Below are positions 7,583-15,926 of a DNA stretch of 64,000 nt, piece after piece. The notes under the pieces were generated by a model, which was given only the letters and a program-made list of their open reading frames with translations, did no database searches and was not told where the DNA came from. Position numbers and translations under genes: made by a program. Source of the stretch: JAZKHT01 sp040385245 (GTDB taxonomy: Bacteria > Pseudomonadota > Alphaproteobacteria > Rhodobacterales > Rhodobacteraceae); NCBI GenBank assembly GCA_040385245.1, contig JAZKHT010000003.1, positions 1 through 64,000 of the forward strand. The letters are read 5' to 3'. How positions within the stretch are numbered: the stretch's first letter is position 1; every line of letters begins with the position of its first letter.

Positions 7583-9961
7583 TCAGGCGTTCATCGCCGA
7601 CCAGACGCGCGACGGCGTCAGCGGCATGTCGATATGGGTGACGTTTTTGTGGCCACCGCGTTGCAGCGCGTCGATCACTGCGTTCACCACGGCGGGCGGC
7701 GATCCGATGGCCCCCGCCTCGCCGCAGCCTTTGACGCCCAGCGGGTTGTGGGTGCAGGGCGTGTTGCAGGAATGGTCAACCACGAACATCGGCACATCGT
7801 CGGACCGGGGCATGGCGTAATCCATGTAAGACCCTGACAGAAGCTGGCCGTTGTCGTCGTAGCTGGTCATTTCCAGCAGCGCCTGCCCGATCCCTTGGGC
7901 CACGCCGCCATGCACCTGACCTTCGACGATCATCGGGTTCATCACGTTGCCGAAATCATCCGCACAGGTAAAGCGGCACACATCCACCTTGCCGGTGTCT
8001 GCGTCCACCTCGACCTCGCACAGATAAGCGCCTGCGGGATAGGTAAAGTTGGCCGGGTCGTAGAAGGCGGTTTCCTCAAGCCCCGGTTCCAGCGTTTCCA
8101 GCGGATAGTTGTGCGGGACATAGGCCGAGAAGGCGATTTCGCCAAAGGTTTTGGCCTTGTCGGTGCCGGTCACGCTGAACTTGCCGTCAGCGAACACGAT
8201 GTCGCCTTCGGCAGCCTCCAACATATGGGCCGCGATCTTTTTGCCCTTGGCGATGATCTTGTCCACCGCCTTGGTCATGGCCGAGCCGCAGACCGCAAGC
8301 GAGCGTGATCCGTAGGACCCCATGCCGAACGGGATTTTCGACGTGTCGCCGTGGACGATTTCGATGCTGCTTTCGGGCACACCCAACTGTTCGGCCACCA
8401 CTTGCGCGAACACGGTTTCATGTCCCTGCCCGTGGCTGTGTGCGCCGACCATCACGCTGATGTTGCCGGTGGCGTTCACCCGCACGGTCGCCGCGTCATA
8501 AAGGCCGACGCGCGCGCCAAGGATGCCCACAAGGTTTGACGGCGCGATGCCGCACGCCTCGATCCAGGTGGACAGGCCCAGACCGCGCAGTTTGCCCTTG
8601 GCGGCGGATGCGGCACGGCGGGATTCAAACCCCGCCACGTCACCCAACTCGATCGCCTTGGCCAGCGTGTCCTGATAGTTGCCGATGTCGTATTGCAGGC
8701 CCACTGGCGTGGTGTAGGGGAACATGTCGGGGGTGATAAAGTTCTTGCGGCGCACCTCGAACGGGTCAAGGCCCAGTTCACGCGCGGCAATGTCGATCAC
8801 CCTTTCCAGCGAATAGGTCGCCTCGGGCCGGCCCGCGCCACGATAGGCGTCGACCGGGGCGGTGTTGGTGAAGACCGTCTTCACGTTCACATAGACATGC
8901 GGCACCTTGTAGGGGCCGGCCATCAGCGTACCGTGCAGGAAGGTCGGCGTGACGGTGGCAAAGTTGGACAGATAGGCGCCGACGTTGGCCATGGTTTCGG
9001 TACGGAAGGCGATGAACGTGCCGTCCTTTTCGCAGGCCAGTTCGATCTTGGTCACATGGTCGCGGCCATGCGCGTCAGACAGGAAGGACTCGCTCCGCTC
9101 AGCCGTCCATTTCACCGCGCGCTTCAGCTTTTTCGCCGCTGCCAGAACCAGCGCCTCTTCGCCGTAGTGATAGATCTTCGATCCGAACCCACCGCCCACG
9201 TCGGGGGCGACCACGGTCAGCTTGTTTTCCGGGATGCCCAGCACAAAGGCCGCAACCAGAAGGCGCGTCAGGTGCGGGTTCTGGCTGGTGGTGGTCAGCT
9301 TGTAGTCGCCGGTGCCGGGGAAATATTCGCCGATGCTGGCGCGCGGTTCCATTGCGTTGGGGACCAGCCGGTTGTTGACCAGTTCCAGCGTGGTGACATG
9401 CGGGGCCGATTTGAACGCGGCATCCACGGCGGCGCGGTTGTCCTCGATCCAGCCCCAGTCATAGCACTGGTTGTCGGGGATTTCGTCATGCACGCGGTTG
9501 GTGCTGTCGGCCAGCGCCTGCGCCATGTCGATGATCGCGGGCAACTCCTCGATCTCGGTCGCATCGGCGATGGATTGGGCGGCGTCCTTTGCTTGCGCAT
9601 AGGTTTCGGCCACCACGGCGGCGTAGGCGTCACCGACATGGCGCACCTTGCCGTGTGCCAGAACCGGGCGCTTGGGTTCTCGCATCGGTTCGCCGTTGCG
9701 CGAATTGATCAGCCAGCCTGCGGGGTTGCCGCCGACATCCTTGAAATCCTCGCCCGTGAACACCGCCAGCACGCCGGGCATCGCCGCCGCTGCCGCCGTG
9801 TCAATCGACACGATCCGCCCATGGGCCACATTTGATCGGACAAAGACCGCAAAGGTCTGGCCCGCCACCACATGGTCATCCGTGTAATGCCCCAGTCCCG
9901 TCAGGAACCGCACATCTTCGCGCCGCTTGGAGCTGGCGCCGATACCGTAATCTTTCGGCAT
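7583..9961 (-). CDS. coxL: Molybdopterin-binding large subunit, form II CoxL-like
   Basis: Catalytic subunit (792 residues) holding the molybdenum-cytosine-dinucleotide cofactor. The N-terminal a/b hammerhead domain (RREDVRFLTGLGHYTDD) is followed by the large Mo-binding domain. There PDVGGGFGSKI (about 253-263) and VKGCGEAGAIGSPP with the base-catalyst glutamate near residue 748 are visible. The loop that carries AYXCSFR in true (form I) CO dehydrogenases reads AYRGAGR here (372-378). This marks form II, whose physiological substrate is generally unknown. The start at 9961 follows AAAAGGGG. Candidate substrates include N-heterocycles or aldehydes; no maturation genes (coxD/E/F) or MobA-like gene lie nearby. 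Confidence 0.93.
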   Translation of the reverse strand: MPKDYGIGASSKRREDVRFLTGLGHYTDDHVVAGQTFAVFVRSNVAHGRIVSIDTAAAAAMPGVLAVFTGEDFKDVGGNPAGWLINSRNGEPMREPKRPVLAHGKVRHVGDAYAAVVAETYAQAKDAAQSIADATEIEELPAIIDMAQALADSTNRVHDEIPDNQCYDWGWIEDNRAAVDAAFKSAPHVTTLELVNNRLVPNAMEPRASIGEYFPGTGDYKLTTTSQNPHLTRLLVAAFVLGIPENKLTVVAPDVGGGFGSKIYHYGEEALVLAAAKKLKRAVKWTAERSESFLSDAHGRDHVTKIELACEKDGTFIAFRTETMANVGAYLSNFATVTPTFLHGTLMAGPYKVPHVYVNVKTVFTNTAPVDAYRGAGRPEATYSLERVIDIAARELGLDPFEVRRKNFITPDMFPYTTPVGLQYDIGNYQDTLAKAIELGDVAGFESRRAASAAKGKLRGLGLSTWIEACGIAPSNLVGILGARVGLYDAATVRVNATGNISVMVGAHSHGQGHETVFAQVVAEQLGVPESSIEIVHGDTSKIPFGMGSYGSRSLAVCGSAMTKAVDKIIAKGKKIAAHMLEAAEGDIVFADGKFSVTGTDKAKTFGEIAFSAYVPHNYPLETLEPGLEETAFYDPANFTYPAGAYLCEVEVDADTGKVDVCRFTCADDFGNVMNPMIVEGQVHGGVAQGIGQALLEMTSYDDNGQLLSGSYMDYAMPRSDDVPMFVVDHSCNTPCTHNPLGVKGCGEAGAIGSPPAVVNAVIDALQRGGHKNVTHIDMPLTPSRVWSAMNA

Positions 9962-9984
9962 GTAAATCCCCTTTTCCTGTGCGG

Positions 9985-10470
9985 TTATTCGGCGGCCACG
10001 GCAGCCACGTCCTGCCCGGACGCGGCCAACACGGCCTTGACGATGTTGTGGTATCCGGTGCAGCGGCAAATGTTGCCTTCCAGATAGTGACGGACATCGT
10101 GTTCCGACGGTTTCGGGTTTTCAGCCAGCAGCGCCGCCGAAGACATCACCATGCCTGGGGTGCAAAAGCCGCATTGCAGGCCGTGGTGGTCCTGGAACGC
10201 CTGCTGGATCACGCCAAGGCTGCCGTCCGCATTGGCCATGCCTTCAATGGTCTTGACCGTGGCACCGGCCACATCCTGCGCAAAGACGGTGCAGCTTTTC
10301 ACCGCCTTGCCATCGACATGCACCACACAGGCACCGCATTGCGACGTGTCGCAACCCACGTGGGTGCCGGTCAGCCCCAGCCCTTCGCGCAGAAAGGACG
10401 ACAGCAATGTCCGCCCTTCTGCCTCGGCCGAGACGGTCTTGCCGTTCACGGTCATCGTGACTTTCGTCAT
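9985..10470 (-). CDS. coxS: [2Fe-2S] small subunit of the molybdenum hydroxylase (CoxS-like)
   Basis: A 161-residue electron-transfer subunit with both expected clusters. Plant-type ferredoxin cysteines lie at residues 40, 45, 48 and 60 (GCDTSQCGAC ... SC). The xanthine-oxidase-type helical domain has cysteines at 100, 103, 135 and 137 (CGFCTPGM ... CRC). It moves electrons from the Mo centre in CoxL to FAD in CoxM. The start at 10470 is chosen because GGGAGG lies six bases upstream; other in-frame ATGs at 10476 and 10506 have poorer spacing. The gene precedes coxL by 23 bp and follows coxG, giving the order coxG-S-L-M. Confidence 0.94.
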   Translation of the reverse strand: MTKVTMTVNGKTVSAEAEGRTLLSSFLREGLGLTGTHVGCDTSQCGACVVHVDGKAVKSCTVFAQDVAGATVKTIEGMANADGSLGVIQQAFQDHHGLQCGFCTPGMVMSSAALLAENPKPSEHDVRHYLEGNICRCTGYHNIVKAVLAASGQDVAAVAAE

Positions 10471-10507
10471 GTTCATCCTCCCTTGGAAAATCCTGTTACC
10501 GGTCAAA

Positions 10508-11053
10508 TCAGCCCATCAGCCGCTTGAACCAGCCTTTTTTCTTTGTCTCGCCGCCGTCTTCCGTTGCCCCGTCGTCAGAAGTCACGGCATCCGCCGCGGG
10601 CGCGTCATCGCCCGGACCTTCGACAGCTTCCTGGAAACGGGTAAAGAATTCGTCAGCCATCTTTTTGGCAAAGCCGTCGATGATGCGGCTGCCCAACTGG
10701 GCGATCTTGCCGCCCACATTCGCCTCGACGTCATAAGACAGCCGGGTGCCGCCTTCGATGGCGGTCAGGGTGACGTTCGCCCCGCCCTTGGCATAGCCCG
10801 CAGGGCCCCCCTTGCCTTCGCCGCTGATGCGCAGGCTTTGGCCCGGCACCATGTCGGACAGGGTGACGATGCCGGTAAAGCGGGCCTTCACCGGACCCAC
10901 CTTTTGCACCACCGCCGCCTCGAATCCTGACTCTGCGCTGCCGGTCATGCTTTCGCAGCCGGGAACGCATTCCTTCAGCACATCGGGGTTCAGGATGGCG
11001 GTCCAGACGGTGGCAGGATCGGCCTTGATCTCTCGGAAGTCGCTTAGCTGCAT
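10508..11053 (-). CDS. coxG: CoxG-like SRPBCC family protein
   Basis: A 181-residue protein of the CoxG/START-like fold, common next to Mo hydroxylase genes. In Afipia carboxidovorans (formerly Oligotropha), CoxG anchors CO dehydrogenase to the membrane. Family segments are ADPATVWTAILNPDVLKECVPGCE (about 11-34), VGPVKARFTGIVTL, and DVEANVGGKIAQLGSRIIDG. The C-terminus is an acidic low-complexity linker (about 145-172) ending in a basic, tryptophan-containing tail KKKGWFKRLMG, which could dock to membrane lipid. GGGGGACCC precedes the ATG. It is the first gene of the coxG-S-L-M transcript, and its promoter lies between 11054 and the histidine kinase stop at 11129. Confidence 0.87.
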   Translation of the reverse strand: MQLSDFREIKADPATVWTAILNPDVLKECVPGCESMTGSAESGFEAAVVQKVGPVKARFTGIVTLSDMVPGQSLRISGEGKGGPAGYAKGGANVTLTAIEGGTRLSYDVEANVGGKIAQLGSRIIDGFAKKMADEFFTRFQEAVEGPGDDAPAADAVTSDDGATEDGGETKKKGWFKRLMG

Positions 11054-11128
11054 GGGTCCCCCAGTCGTTTTGTCCAGCTTAGGCGCAGCGCGCCGCCGGT
11101 GATATGGAACATTGGTCGTAAAACGAAA

Positions 11129-13342
11129 TTAATCCGCACCCGGCAACCCTGCGATAAAGGTTTCCAGCGCGCGGGCATCGATCGGCTTCATCAACATCCC
11201 GATCCCTGCGGCGGCGCATTGGTCGCGCAGTTCGGGCGTATGGGTGGCGGTCACGATGCGCACCGGCACATCGCCATACGTGGCCCGCATCGTGGTGACG
11301 AAATCAACCCCTGTCATGCCGCTGCCAAGGTTCTGGTCCACCAGAAAACAGTCGGGCAGGATGCCCAGTTCGTCGATCAAGGCCAGCGCCTCTTCGCCGG
11401 ATGCGGCGTCCAGCACCGAAACACCCCATTTTTCCAGCAAAAGCCCCATCGCCCGGCGCAGGTCTTCGTCGTTTTCCACCAGAAAGACGATGCGGTTCTG
11501 CATGGCGATGCGCGGACGAGGGGCTGTGCTGCGCGGCCCGTCGGCCTGCACGCCCGACCCCGCCTCGGCCAGCGGGACCTGCACCATGAAGGTGGTGCCA
11601 TGCCCCAGCCGCGACGACAGGCCCAAGGGATGTTCCAGCAGCGCGCAGGCCCGTTCGACGATGGCCAGCCCCAGCCCCATGCCTTCGGACGCAGAGGCCC
11701 GCGCGTTCAGGCGGTGGAATTCGCGAAAGATGTTGTCCTGTTCATCCTCGGGGATGCCTGGCCCGGTGTCGCGCACCTCGATCCGCACAAGGCCAGCCTG
11801 GCGGCGTGCGCCCACCAGCACCCTGCCCCGGTCGGTATAGCGGATCGCGTTGCCGATCAGGTTTTGCAGGATGCGTCGCAGATAGGCCGGATCGGACGCC
11901 ACCACCGCGCCGCTGGGCACCACATCCAGCCGCAGCCCCTTGGCGGCGGCAATCGCGCCGAATTCGTCGTTCAGTTGCGCCAGCAGCCGGTCCAGCCGCA
12001 CCGGCTGCACCGTCACCGCCACCCGCCCGCTTTCCAGTTTCGAGATATCGAGCAGCGCGCCCAAGATGCCCTCGACCGACAGCAGCGCGTTTTGCGCCTT
12101 GTCCAACGCCTCGCGGCTGCGCGGGTCAATCGCGTCATCCCCGATGGACGAGATGAACAGCTTGGCCGCCGACAGCGGTTGCAGCAGATCGTGGCTGGCA
12201 GCGGCGACAAAGCGCGACCGGCTGGCATTGGCGCGTTCGGCGTTGGCCAGCGCATCCTCCAACTCCAGCGTGCGGTCCATCACGCGGGCCTCAAGGGTTT
12301 CGTTGGCGCGGCTCAACCCCTCGATTGCGGCGCGTTCGGCGGTGACGTCGGTAAAGCTCATCACGAAACCGCCGTCGGGCATCCCTTGGGCAAAGACGTC
12401 AAGGATCAGGTGCGCCCCCCGCCGCAATTCAAACCGCAAGGCCCCGCGCGCCGTGCCATCGGTTACCCATTCCTCCAGCCGGTCGTCGGTCATCCCGTCG
12501 CCAAAGGTGAATTCCGGGCGAAAACGTTGCAGCAGCGCCTCAAAGCTGGTGCCGATGCGGAACCGCGCAATCGGGATGGCCAGCAGCGCACCCAGCCGCT
12601 GATTCCACCCGACAAGCAGCGCGCTTGCGTCAAAGATGCATACGCCTTGGCTGATGTGGTCCAGCGTGGCGCGGATCACGCGGGCCTGATCGTCCAGCAT
12701 CTTGCCGCGCTCGACCCGTTCCAGCCGGATGATGTCGGTCACATCGGTTTGCAGGATCACCGTGCCGCCATCCGCCGTGCGGTGTTCGGACACCTGCACC
12801 CAACTGTCGGACGTCATGCGCACGTTAAAGATGACGTGTCGGTCCTGATGCCGGCGACGGCGGGCGATGGCCCAGTTCTGCGGTGTCTCTCCGGCGGGCA
12901 GTTCCAGAAAGGGCGACCGGCTGACCCGTTCGACATAGTCGCCAAACGTCAGGCCCGGTTTCAGCACCGGGCGCAAGTCGGACATGTGCATGCCAAAGCG
13001 GCTGTTGCACATCACCAGCACATCCTGCGCGTCAAACAGGGCAAAGCCTTCCTGAACCGTTTCAATCGCGTTGGCCAGGTTCTGGCGCGCGGCTTCGGTC
13101 GCGCGGTTCGCTTCGGCCAGACGGGCGTTGGAATCGTTCAGAAGGTCCAGCGCGCGTTCCAGATCGCGGGTGCGTTCGCGCACCTGATCTTCCAGCATGG
13201 CGGCGCGCTGGAACTGCGCATAGGCGGCCCCGCTGTCATCGGTGATCTGCTCCACCCGCCGCATCAGCACCTGCGCGATGGTCAGCAGCTTTTCCGCCTG
13301 CCGTTCGGGCGGGTCCGCCGGGTTGATCAGGGTCGAGATCAC
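11129..13342 (-). CDS. PAS-domain hybrid sensor histidine kinase with C-terminal receiver (NahK-like)
   Basis: A 737-residue soluble kinase with no membrane helix. A coiled coil (about 50-90) leads into two PAS domains (about 92-205 and 223-335) and a second coiled coil. The HisKA domain has phospho-accepting His384 in ASHDLLQPL. The ATPase has its N box at NLIGNAIRY (494-502), G1 at DTGPGIPEDE and G2 at GMGLGLAIV. The C-terminal receiver has Asp669 as phosphate acceptor. This PAS-HK-REC layout matches NahK-type kinases, which work with NosP/FIST proteins. The GTG start at 13342 overlaps the FIST-gene stop (GTGA). It probably relays to the response regulator at 14627-15322. Confidence 0.88.
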   Translation of the reverse strand: MISTLINPADPPERQAEKLLTIAQVLMRRVEQITDDSGAAYAQFQRAAMLEDQVRERTRDLERALDLLNDSNARLAEANRATEAARQNLANAIETVQEGFALFDAQDVLVMCNSRFGMHMSDLRPVLKPGLTFGDYVERVSRSPFLELPAGETPQNWAIARRRRHQDRHVIFNVRMTSDSWVQVSEHRTADGGTVILQTDVTDIIRLERVERGKMLDDQARVIRATLDHISQGVCIFDASALLVGWNQRLGALLAIPIARFRIGTSFEALLQRFRPEFTFGDGMTDDRLEEWVTDGTARGALRFELRRGAHLILDVFAQGMPDGGFVMSFTDVTAERAAIEGLSRANETLEARVMDRTLELEDALANAERANASRSRFVAAASHDLLQPLSAAKLFISSIGDDAIDPRSREALDKAQNALLSVEGILGALLDISKLESGRVAVTVQPVRLDRLLAQLNDEFGAIAAAKGLRLDVVPSGAVVASDPAYLRRILQNLIGNAIRYTDRGRVLVGARRQAGLVRIEVRDTGPGIPEDEQDNIFREFHRLNARASASEGMGLGLAIVERACALLEHPLGLSSRLGHGTTFMVQVPLAEAGSGVQADGPRSTAPRPRIAMQNRIVFLVENDEDLRRAMGLLLEKWGVSVLDAASGEEALALIDELGILPDCFLVDQNLGSGMTGVDFVTTMRATYGDVPVRIVTATHTPELRDQCAAAGIGMLMKPIDARALETFIAGLPGAD

Positions 13343-14538
13343 GCCTTGCCCCCGTCGGGCGGATAGATGGCGACGCCGGTCATGGTCTGGTTGACGTGCA
13401 TGGAATTCAACTGCTCGCCATAGGTGGAAAAGCCCGCCACCTTGTGCTGGCGCAGCAGGGCGGAAATCGCGCCGGTCTTTTGCTTTTCCAACGCTTCCAT
13501 CCGGCGCAGGATGCAATCGCAGGCAAGGATCGCGTCGGGCGCCCCCCCCTTTGACAGCGCCTGCAACGCGCGGTCCAGATGCGCCACCATGTCCTGCGGT
13601 TCGGCCAGTGTCAGCACCACGCCTTCGTCAATGGCAGAAAAGAACACAAGGTCACCGTTGTCGGCCACCTGCTGGATTGCGCGGACGTGGTGCTTGCCGC
13701 CGATCCGCACCACAACCGGATGGGCGGCAAAGGTGAAGGTGGTCAGTTGCGCAGGGTCTTTGCCCAACAGGCGCGCGTATTCCTGAGCTGCGGGTTCGGC
13801 GTTGATCTGGCGCACGATGCGGCGCAGGGGATCGGCCTCGGTCACCACCATGCGGCGTTCGGTGGGCAGCAGATGGTCAAGGCTGAACACCTTTACCCGG
13901 CAATCCGACCGCAGCATCGTCACCACGGCGGCGTTCTGCAACAGCCTTGTGCCATGCAGAACGAAGGTCCGCTTGAACCGTGTCCCATCCCCCGCCGATC
14001 CGCCAAAGAGCGGGACGGGGCCAAGCCCGGACGCAAGCGCCGATGTCAGCGCGTCCTCGCGCACCGACAGGCCGTCCACCAGCAGAAAGGCGAATTCGTG
14101 TTCCCAGTCGGGGTGCGCGCGTGACAGCCCTTGTCGCGCTCGGATCAGGCGACCGATCAACTCTTGTTGGTCCAGCACCCCCAGATCATCGATCAGCATG
14201 GCATCGGCGGCGAAGTGGGCAGACGGAAAGGCTACGGCGACAATCTCGCCTTCGGCATAGCCTTGGGCCGAAATCTCGCCTGCCGTGGTGCAGCCGATGA
14301 CCTGCGCCGCGCCAAACCGCCCCGGCAGGGCGGCGGTCAGCGCATCCATATCCGCCTCGGGCGAGATGAACAGGATCACGACGGCAAACGGCCCCGGCCC
14401 AAGGGCGCAGGCCAGCCGCACAACCGCATCCGGCAGATGCGCCTGCACTGCCGCCGTGGCGACCAGCGGCCCTGCCTTGCCCGACCCGTCCGCCAATGCG
14501 GCCAACGGCCCGGGGATCACCTCCCGCGGAACCTCCAT
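13339..14538 (-). CDS. FIST-domain signalling protein (NosP-like candidate)
   Basis: A 399-residue protein with the FIST N and FIST C sensory domains. Visible are VIGCTTAGEISAQGYAEGEIVAVAF (about 80-104), LVDGLSVREDALTSAL, LFGGSAGDGTRFKRTFVLHG in the N half, and a C half ending near ILACDCILRRMEALEKQ. In several bacteria a FIST protein (NosP) binds haem, senses nitric oxide and inhibits the co-encoded NahK kinase. Here it sits immediately before a NahK-like kinase with a 4-bp overlap, which supports that role. Histidine-rich spots such as GGKHHVRAI could bind haem, but I cannot name the ligand from sequence. The start at 14538 has GGGAGG five bases upstream. Confidence 0.85.
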   Translation of the reverse strand: MEVPREVIPGPLAALADGSGKAGPLVATAAVQAHLPDAVVRLACALGPGPFAVVILFISPEADMDALTAALPGRFGAAQVIGCTTAGEISAQGYAEGEIVAVAFPSAHFAADAMLIDDLGVLDQQELIGRLIRARQGLSRAHPDWEHEFAFLLVDGLSVREDALTSALASGLGPVPLFGGSAGDGTRFKRTFVLHGTRLLQNAAVVTMLRSDCRVKVFSLDHLLPTERRMVVTEADPLRRIVRQINAEPAAQEYARLLGKDPAQLTTFTFAAHPVVVRIGGKHHVRAIQQVADNGDLVFFSAIDEGVVLTLAEPQDMVAHLDRALQALSKGGAPDAILACDCILRRMEALEKQKTGAISALLRQHKVAGFSTYGEQLNSMHVNQTMTGVAIYPPDGGKA

Positions 14539-14626
14539 CACGTCCTCCCTGCGGGCAGGCTAGACCCGGCGGCGGCCTTGCCGCAAGGGGACAAAAGTCG
14601 TGGTGGTCTGGCCCAAGTCGTAGGGC

Positions 14627-15322
14627 CTAGCCGTTTTCGGGCATCAGGCTGCTGAAACTGGCCTCTTGCGCGATCAACACGGCTTGTGTCCGGCTTTGCA
14701 CACCCAGCTTGCGCATGATCGCGGTCACATGCGCCTTGACCGTGGTTTCCGCAATCGACACCTCATAGGCGATCTGCTTGTTCAGCATCCCCTCGCAGAT
14801 CAGTTGCAGGATCTTGGCCTGCTGCCGTGTCAACAGCGACAGGCGGGCAATCGCATCCTCGCGCTGGCTGGCGGGGGCGGTGGGGTCGGCCTGCGGCACG
14901 AACCCTTCGGGCACAAAGCCGCGCCCGTCCCGGATGGCGTCAAAGGCGGCGCGAAACACCTCGCGCGCGGAATGTTTGGGGACGAACCCGGCGGCCCCGG
15001 CCCGCAGCGCCGCCCCGATCACCCGGTTGTCGGCAAGCGAGCTGACCACCACCACCGGCACATCGCCCACACAGGCGCGCAGCCGGATCAACCCGTCCAA
15101 CCCGTTCACATCCGGCAGGTTCAGATCCAGCACCACGACATCGGGCAAGGGATGCAGGTCCAGCCGCGCGATGGCGGTTTCCAGACGGTCGGCGGTTTCG
15201 ATCACCTCGATCCCCGCGACGGCCTTAAGTGTCATGGCCAGCGCGTCGCAAAACAGCGGATGGTCATCGACGATCAGCGCCGATTTCAAGGGGCGGGCGG
15301 CAATGGGTGTCAGCGCGGTCAT
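14627..15322 (-). CDS. NarL/FixJ (LuxR-HTH) response regulator
   Basis: A 231-residue regulator. An N-terminal receiver domain (about 13-130) has the acidic pair DD at 19-20, phospho-acceptor Asp66 in VVVLDLNLP, a conserved serine (SS) and the lysine in PKHS. It is joined to a C-terminal LuxR-type helix-turn-helix (about 160-225: LTRQQAKILQLICEGMLNKQIAYE ... TVKAHVTAIMRKLGVQSRTQAV). It should bind DNA as a phosphorylated dimer. The order is response regulator, FIST protein, kinase, all on the minus strand, with an 88-bp gap after this gene. The hybrid kinase downstream is the likely partner. Its targets are not evident from the window. Confidence 0.93.
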   Translation of the reverse strand: MTALTPIAARPLKSALIVDDHPLFCDALAMTLKAVAGIEVIETADRLETAIARLDLHPLPDVVVLDLNLPDVNGLDGLIRLRACVGDVPVVVVSSLADNRVIGAALRAGAAGFVPKHSAREVFRAAFDAIRDGRGFVPEGFVPQADPTAPASQREDAIARLSLLTRQQAKILQLICEGMLNKQIAYEVSIAETTVKAHVTAIMRKLGVQSRTQAVLIAQEASFSSLMPENG

Positions 15323-15473
15323 GCGATGCCCTCTGTTGATCTGGGGTCAGCATACGCCTGCACAAGCCATACGGAAAGCGCGCCAAAAGTCGAACTCCGC
15401 CCATCTGCGGACAAGGGGCTTTTCCCGCAGCCCCTGCCCCGCTATCACCCGTGGCGATTGCATGGAGACGCCG

Positions 15474-15926
15474 ATGACCCCGTTCACCCGCCGCACCGTT
15501 CTGTTGTTGGCCCTTGCCACCGCCGCCTGTGGCCGCAGGCCTGCGCGCGATGACACCCCCGCCCCTGCGGGCAGCGCCGAGGTGAACCGCCTGATCCGGC
15601 ACTATGCGCAGGTCTACGATGTGCCCGAACCGCTGATCCACCGCGTCGTGCGGCGCGAAAGCAACTACAACGTCAGCGCAAAGAACGGACCCTATCTGGG
15701 CCTGATGCAAATCCTGCCACAGACCGCCCGCACCATGGGCCACAGGGGGGATGCGGCAGAACTGCTGACCGCCGACACCAACCTGCGCTATGCGGTGAAG
15801 TACCTGCGCGGCGCGTATCTTGTGGCGCGCGGCAATCAGGACCGCGCGGTGATGTGGTATTCGAAAGGCTATTATTACGAGGCCAAGCGTATGGGATTGC
15901 TGAAAGAAACCGGCCTGCGGGCCTAA
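15474..15926 (+). CDS. Transglycosylase SLT domain lipoprotein (small lytic transglycosylase)
   Basis: A 150-residue secreted enzyme cleaving peptidoglycan glycan strands to form anhydromuropeptides. The N-terminus TRRTVLLLALATAACG is a signal peptide with a lipobox-like end and Cys19 as the candidate lipidated residue. The SLT domain follows: catalytic Glu62 in VVRRESNYNV, then GPYLGLMQILPQTARTMG and NLRYAVKYLRGAY, ending in AVMWYSKGYYYE. The start at 15474 has GGAG six bases upstream; an ATG at 15462 is possible. It is divergent from the response regulator and overlaps the end of the MttB-like gene by four bases in a convergent arrangement. Confidence 0.88.
   Translation: MTPFTRRTVLLLALATAACGRRPARDDTPAPAGSAEVNRLIRHYAQVYDVPEPLIHRVVRRESNYNVSAKNGPYLGLMQILPQTARTMGHRGDAAELLTADTNLRYAVKYLRGAYLVARGNQDRAVMWYSKGYYYEAKRMGLLKETGLRA

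Noticed and set aside
11099..13366. Plus-strand open frame of 755 codons
   Set aside because: Antisense to the hybrid histidine kinase; H, R and Q-rich with no recognisable domain.
13343..13516. 58-codon upstream extension of the kinase frame
   Set aside because: It lies inside the FIST gene in another frame, and the GTG overlapping the FIST stop is the natural coupled start.
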